Positions 5,599 to 5,909 of a DNA stretch of 5,909 bases are shown here, piece by piece. How positions within the stretch are numbered: the first letter of the stretch is position 1; the number at the start of each line of letters is the position of its first letter. The DNA comes from Alphaproteobacteria bacterium. Lineage in GTDB: Bacteria; Pseudomonadota; Alphaproteobacteria; Micropepsales; Micropepsaceae. Where the stretch lies: assembly GCA_017307315.1 (NCBI GenBank), contig JAFKFF010000260.1:1-5909 (forward strand), in the 5' to 3' direction. Under the pieces are notes generated by a model. The model was not told the origin of the DNA. It saw only the letters and a program-made list of their open reading frames with translations, and did not search any database. The translations under genes and the position numbers were made by a program.

Positions 5599-5909
5599 TC
5601 AGCGTTCCGCCAACTGCCGCGAAGCCATGCCCGGCTCCAGCACATGGTCGACGACATGCAGAACGCCGTTCCTGCCATAGACATCATAGATGGCGATGTC
5701 GGCCGTGGCGCCCTTCTCGTCCATCAGGATCACGTTGGTGGGCCCGTTCATCCGCGCCACCAGCACGCCGCCCTCGACGGTACGAAGCTTGGCCTGGCCG
5801 CCGCCCTCGCCAATCGCACGCAGCAGCGCCTGGCTGTCATATTTTCCCGGCCCCACCAGATAGCTCATCAGGCGGGCGAGGCGCGCCTTGTCCTGCTGCA
5901 TTTCGCGCG
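5599..5909 (-). CDS. Fasciclin (FAS1) domain protein, C-terminal part, 5' end beyond window
   Basis: The minus-strand frame is open from the window end to a TGA at 5599-5601, giving about 103 residues. It shows the second half of a FAS1 domain. DKARLARLMSYLVGPGKYDSQALL corresponds to the usual 'L..L..YHVVPG' segment, followed by a Gly-rich turn and AKLRTVEGG. The terminal signature GVLHVVDHVLEPG is the conserved H2 block of the family. The ATG at 5899-5901 is internal, because codons for Arg-Glu precede it in frame and half the domain would be missing. FAS1 proteins in bacteria are usually secreted and linked to adhesion or the envelope; a signal peptide would lie outside the window. The usual His after the Tyr in the YHVVPG motif is Leu here. 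Confidence 0.9.
   Translation of the reverse strand, partial: REMQQDKARLARLMSYLVGPGKYDSQALLRAIGEGGGQAKLRTVEGGVLVARMNGPTNVILMDEKGATADIAIYDVYGRNGVLHVVDHVLEPGMASRQLAER

Noticed and set aside
5899..5901. ATG as start of the fasciclin gene
   Set aside because: The frame remains open to the window edge and this start would delete the first half of the FAS1 domain.

Overview
The window looks like GC-rich alphaproteobacterial DNA. This is inferred from protein character: the recombinase belongs to a subfamily common in Alphaproteobacteria, the SIMPL protein resembles Brucella BP26, and codons are mostly G/C-ending. No genus can be named from sequence alone. The window appears to span a junction between accessory DNA on the left and ordinary chromosome on the right.

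Left part (1-2110): a nearly complete large serine recombinase gene reads rightward and lacks only its first few codons. It is followed by about 500 bases with no convincing gene but much DNA-level structure. This includes five copies of a TCGAACC-N(1-2)-RTCTC motif, a diverged 89-bp direct repeat at an exact ungapped offset of 305 bp, an excess of GAGAC/GTCTC words, a 14-bp perfect palindrome, an 11-bp inverted repeat and an AT-only hairpin in a low-GC island. A CAT-anticodon tRNA (probably tRNA-Ile2) follows on the minus strand, with its 3' end facing the accessory side. That is a common geometry for an integrated element, although tRNA targeting is more typical of tyrosine integrases.

Right part (2188-5909): three genes form a tight rightward operon. 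They encode a secreted SIMPL (DUF541/BP26-like) protein, an M3-family peptidyl-dipeptidase (Dcp type) and a secreted thioredoxin-fold protein with a WCPDC active site. Both internal junctions are stop/start overlaps (GTGA and TGATG), which suggests translational coupling. The set fits cell-envelope stress and peptide or thiol housekeeping, but that joint role is inference. A strong hairpin-plus-T terminator closes the operon and is symmetric enough to serve the convergent minus-strand gene, which encodes the C-terminal part of a fasciclin (FAS1) domain protein cut by the window end.

No complete new system can be demonstrated. The least explained part is the repeat and palindrome region between the recombinase and the tRNA. 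It may hold recombinase or accessory-factor binding sites or an attachment region.
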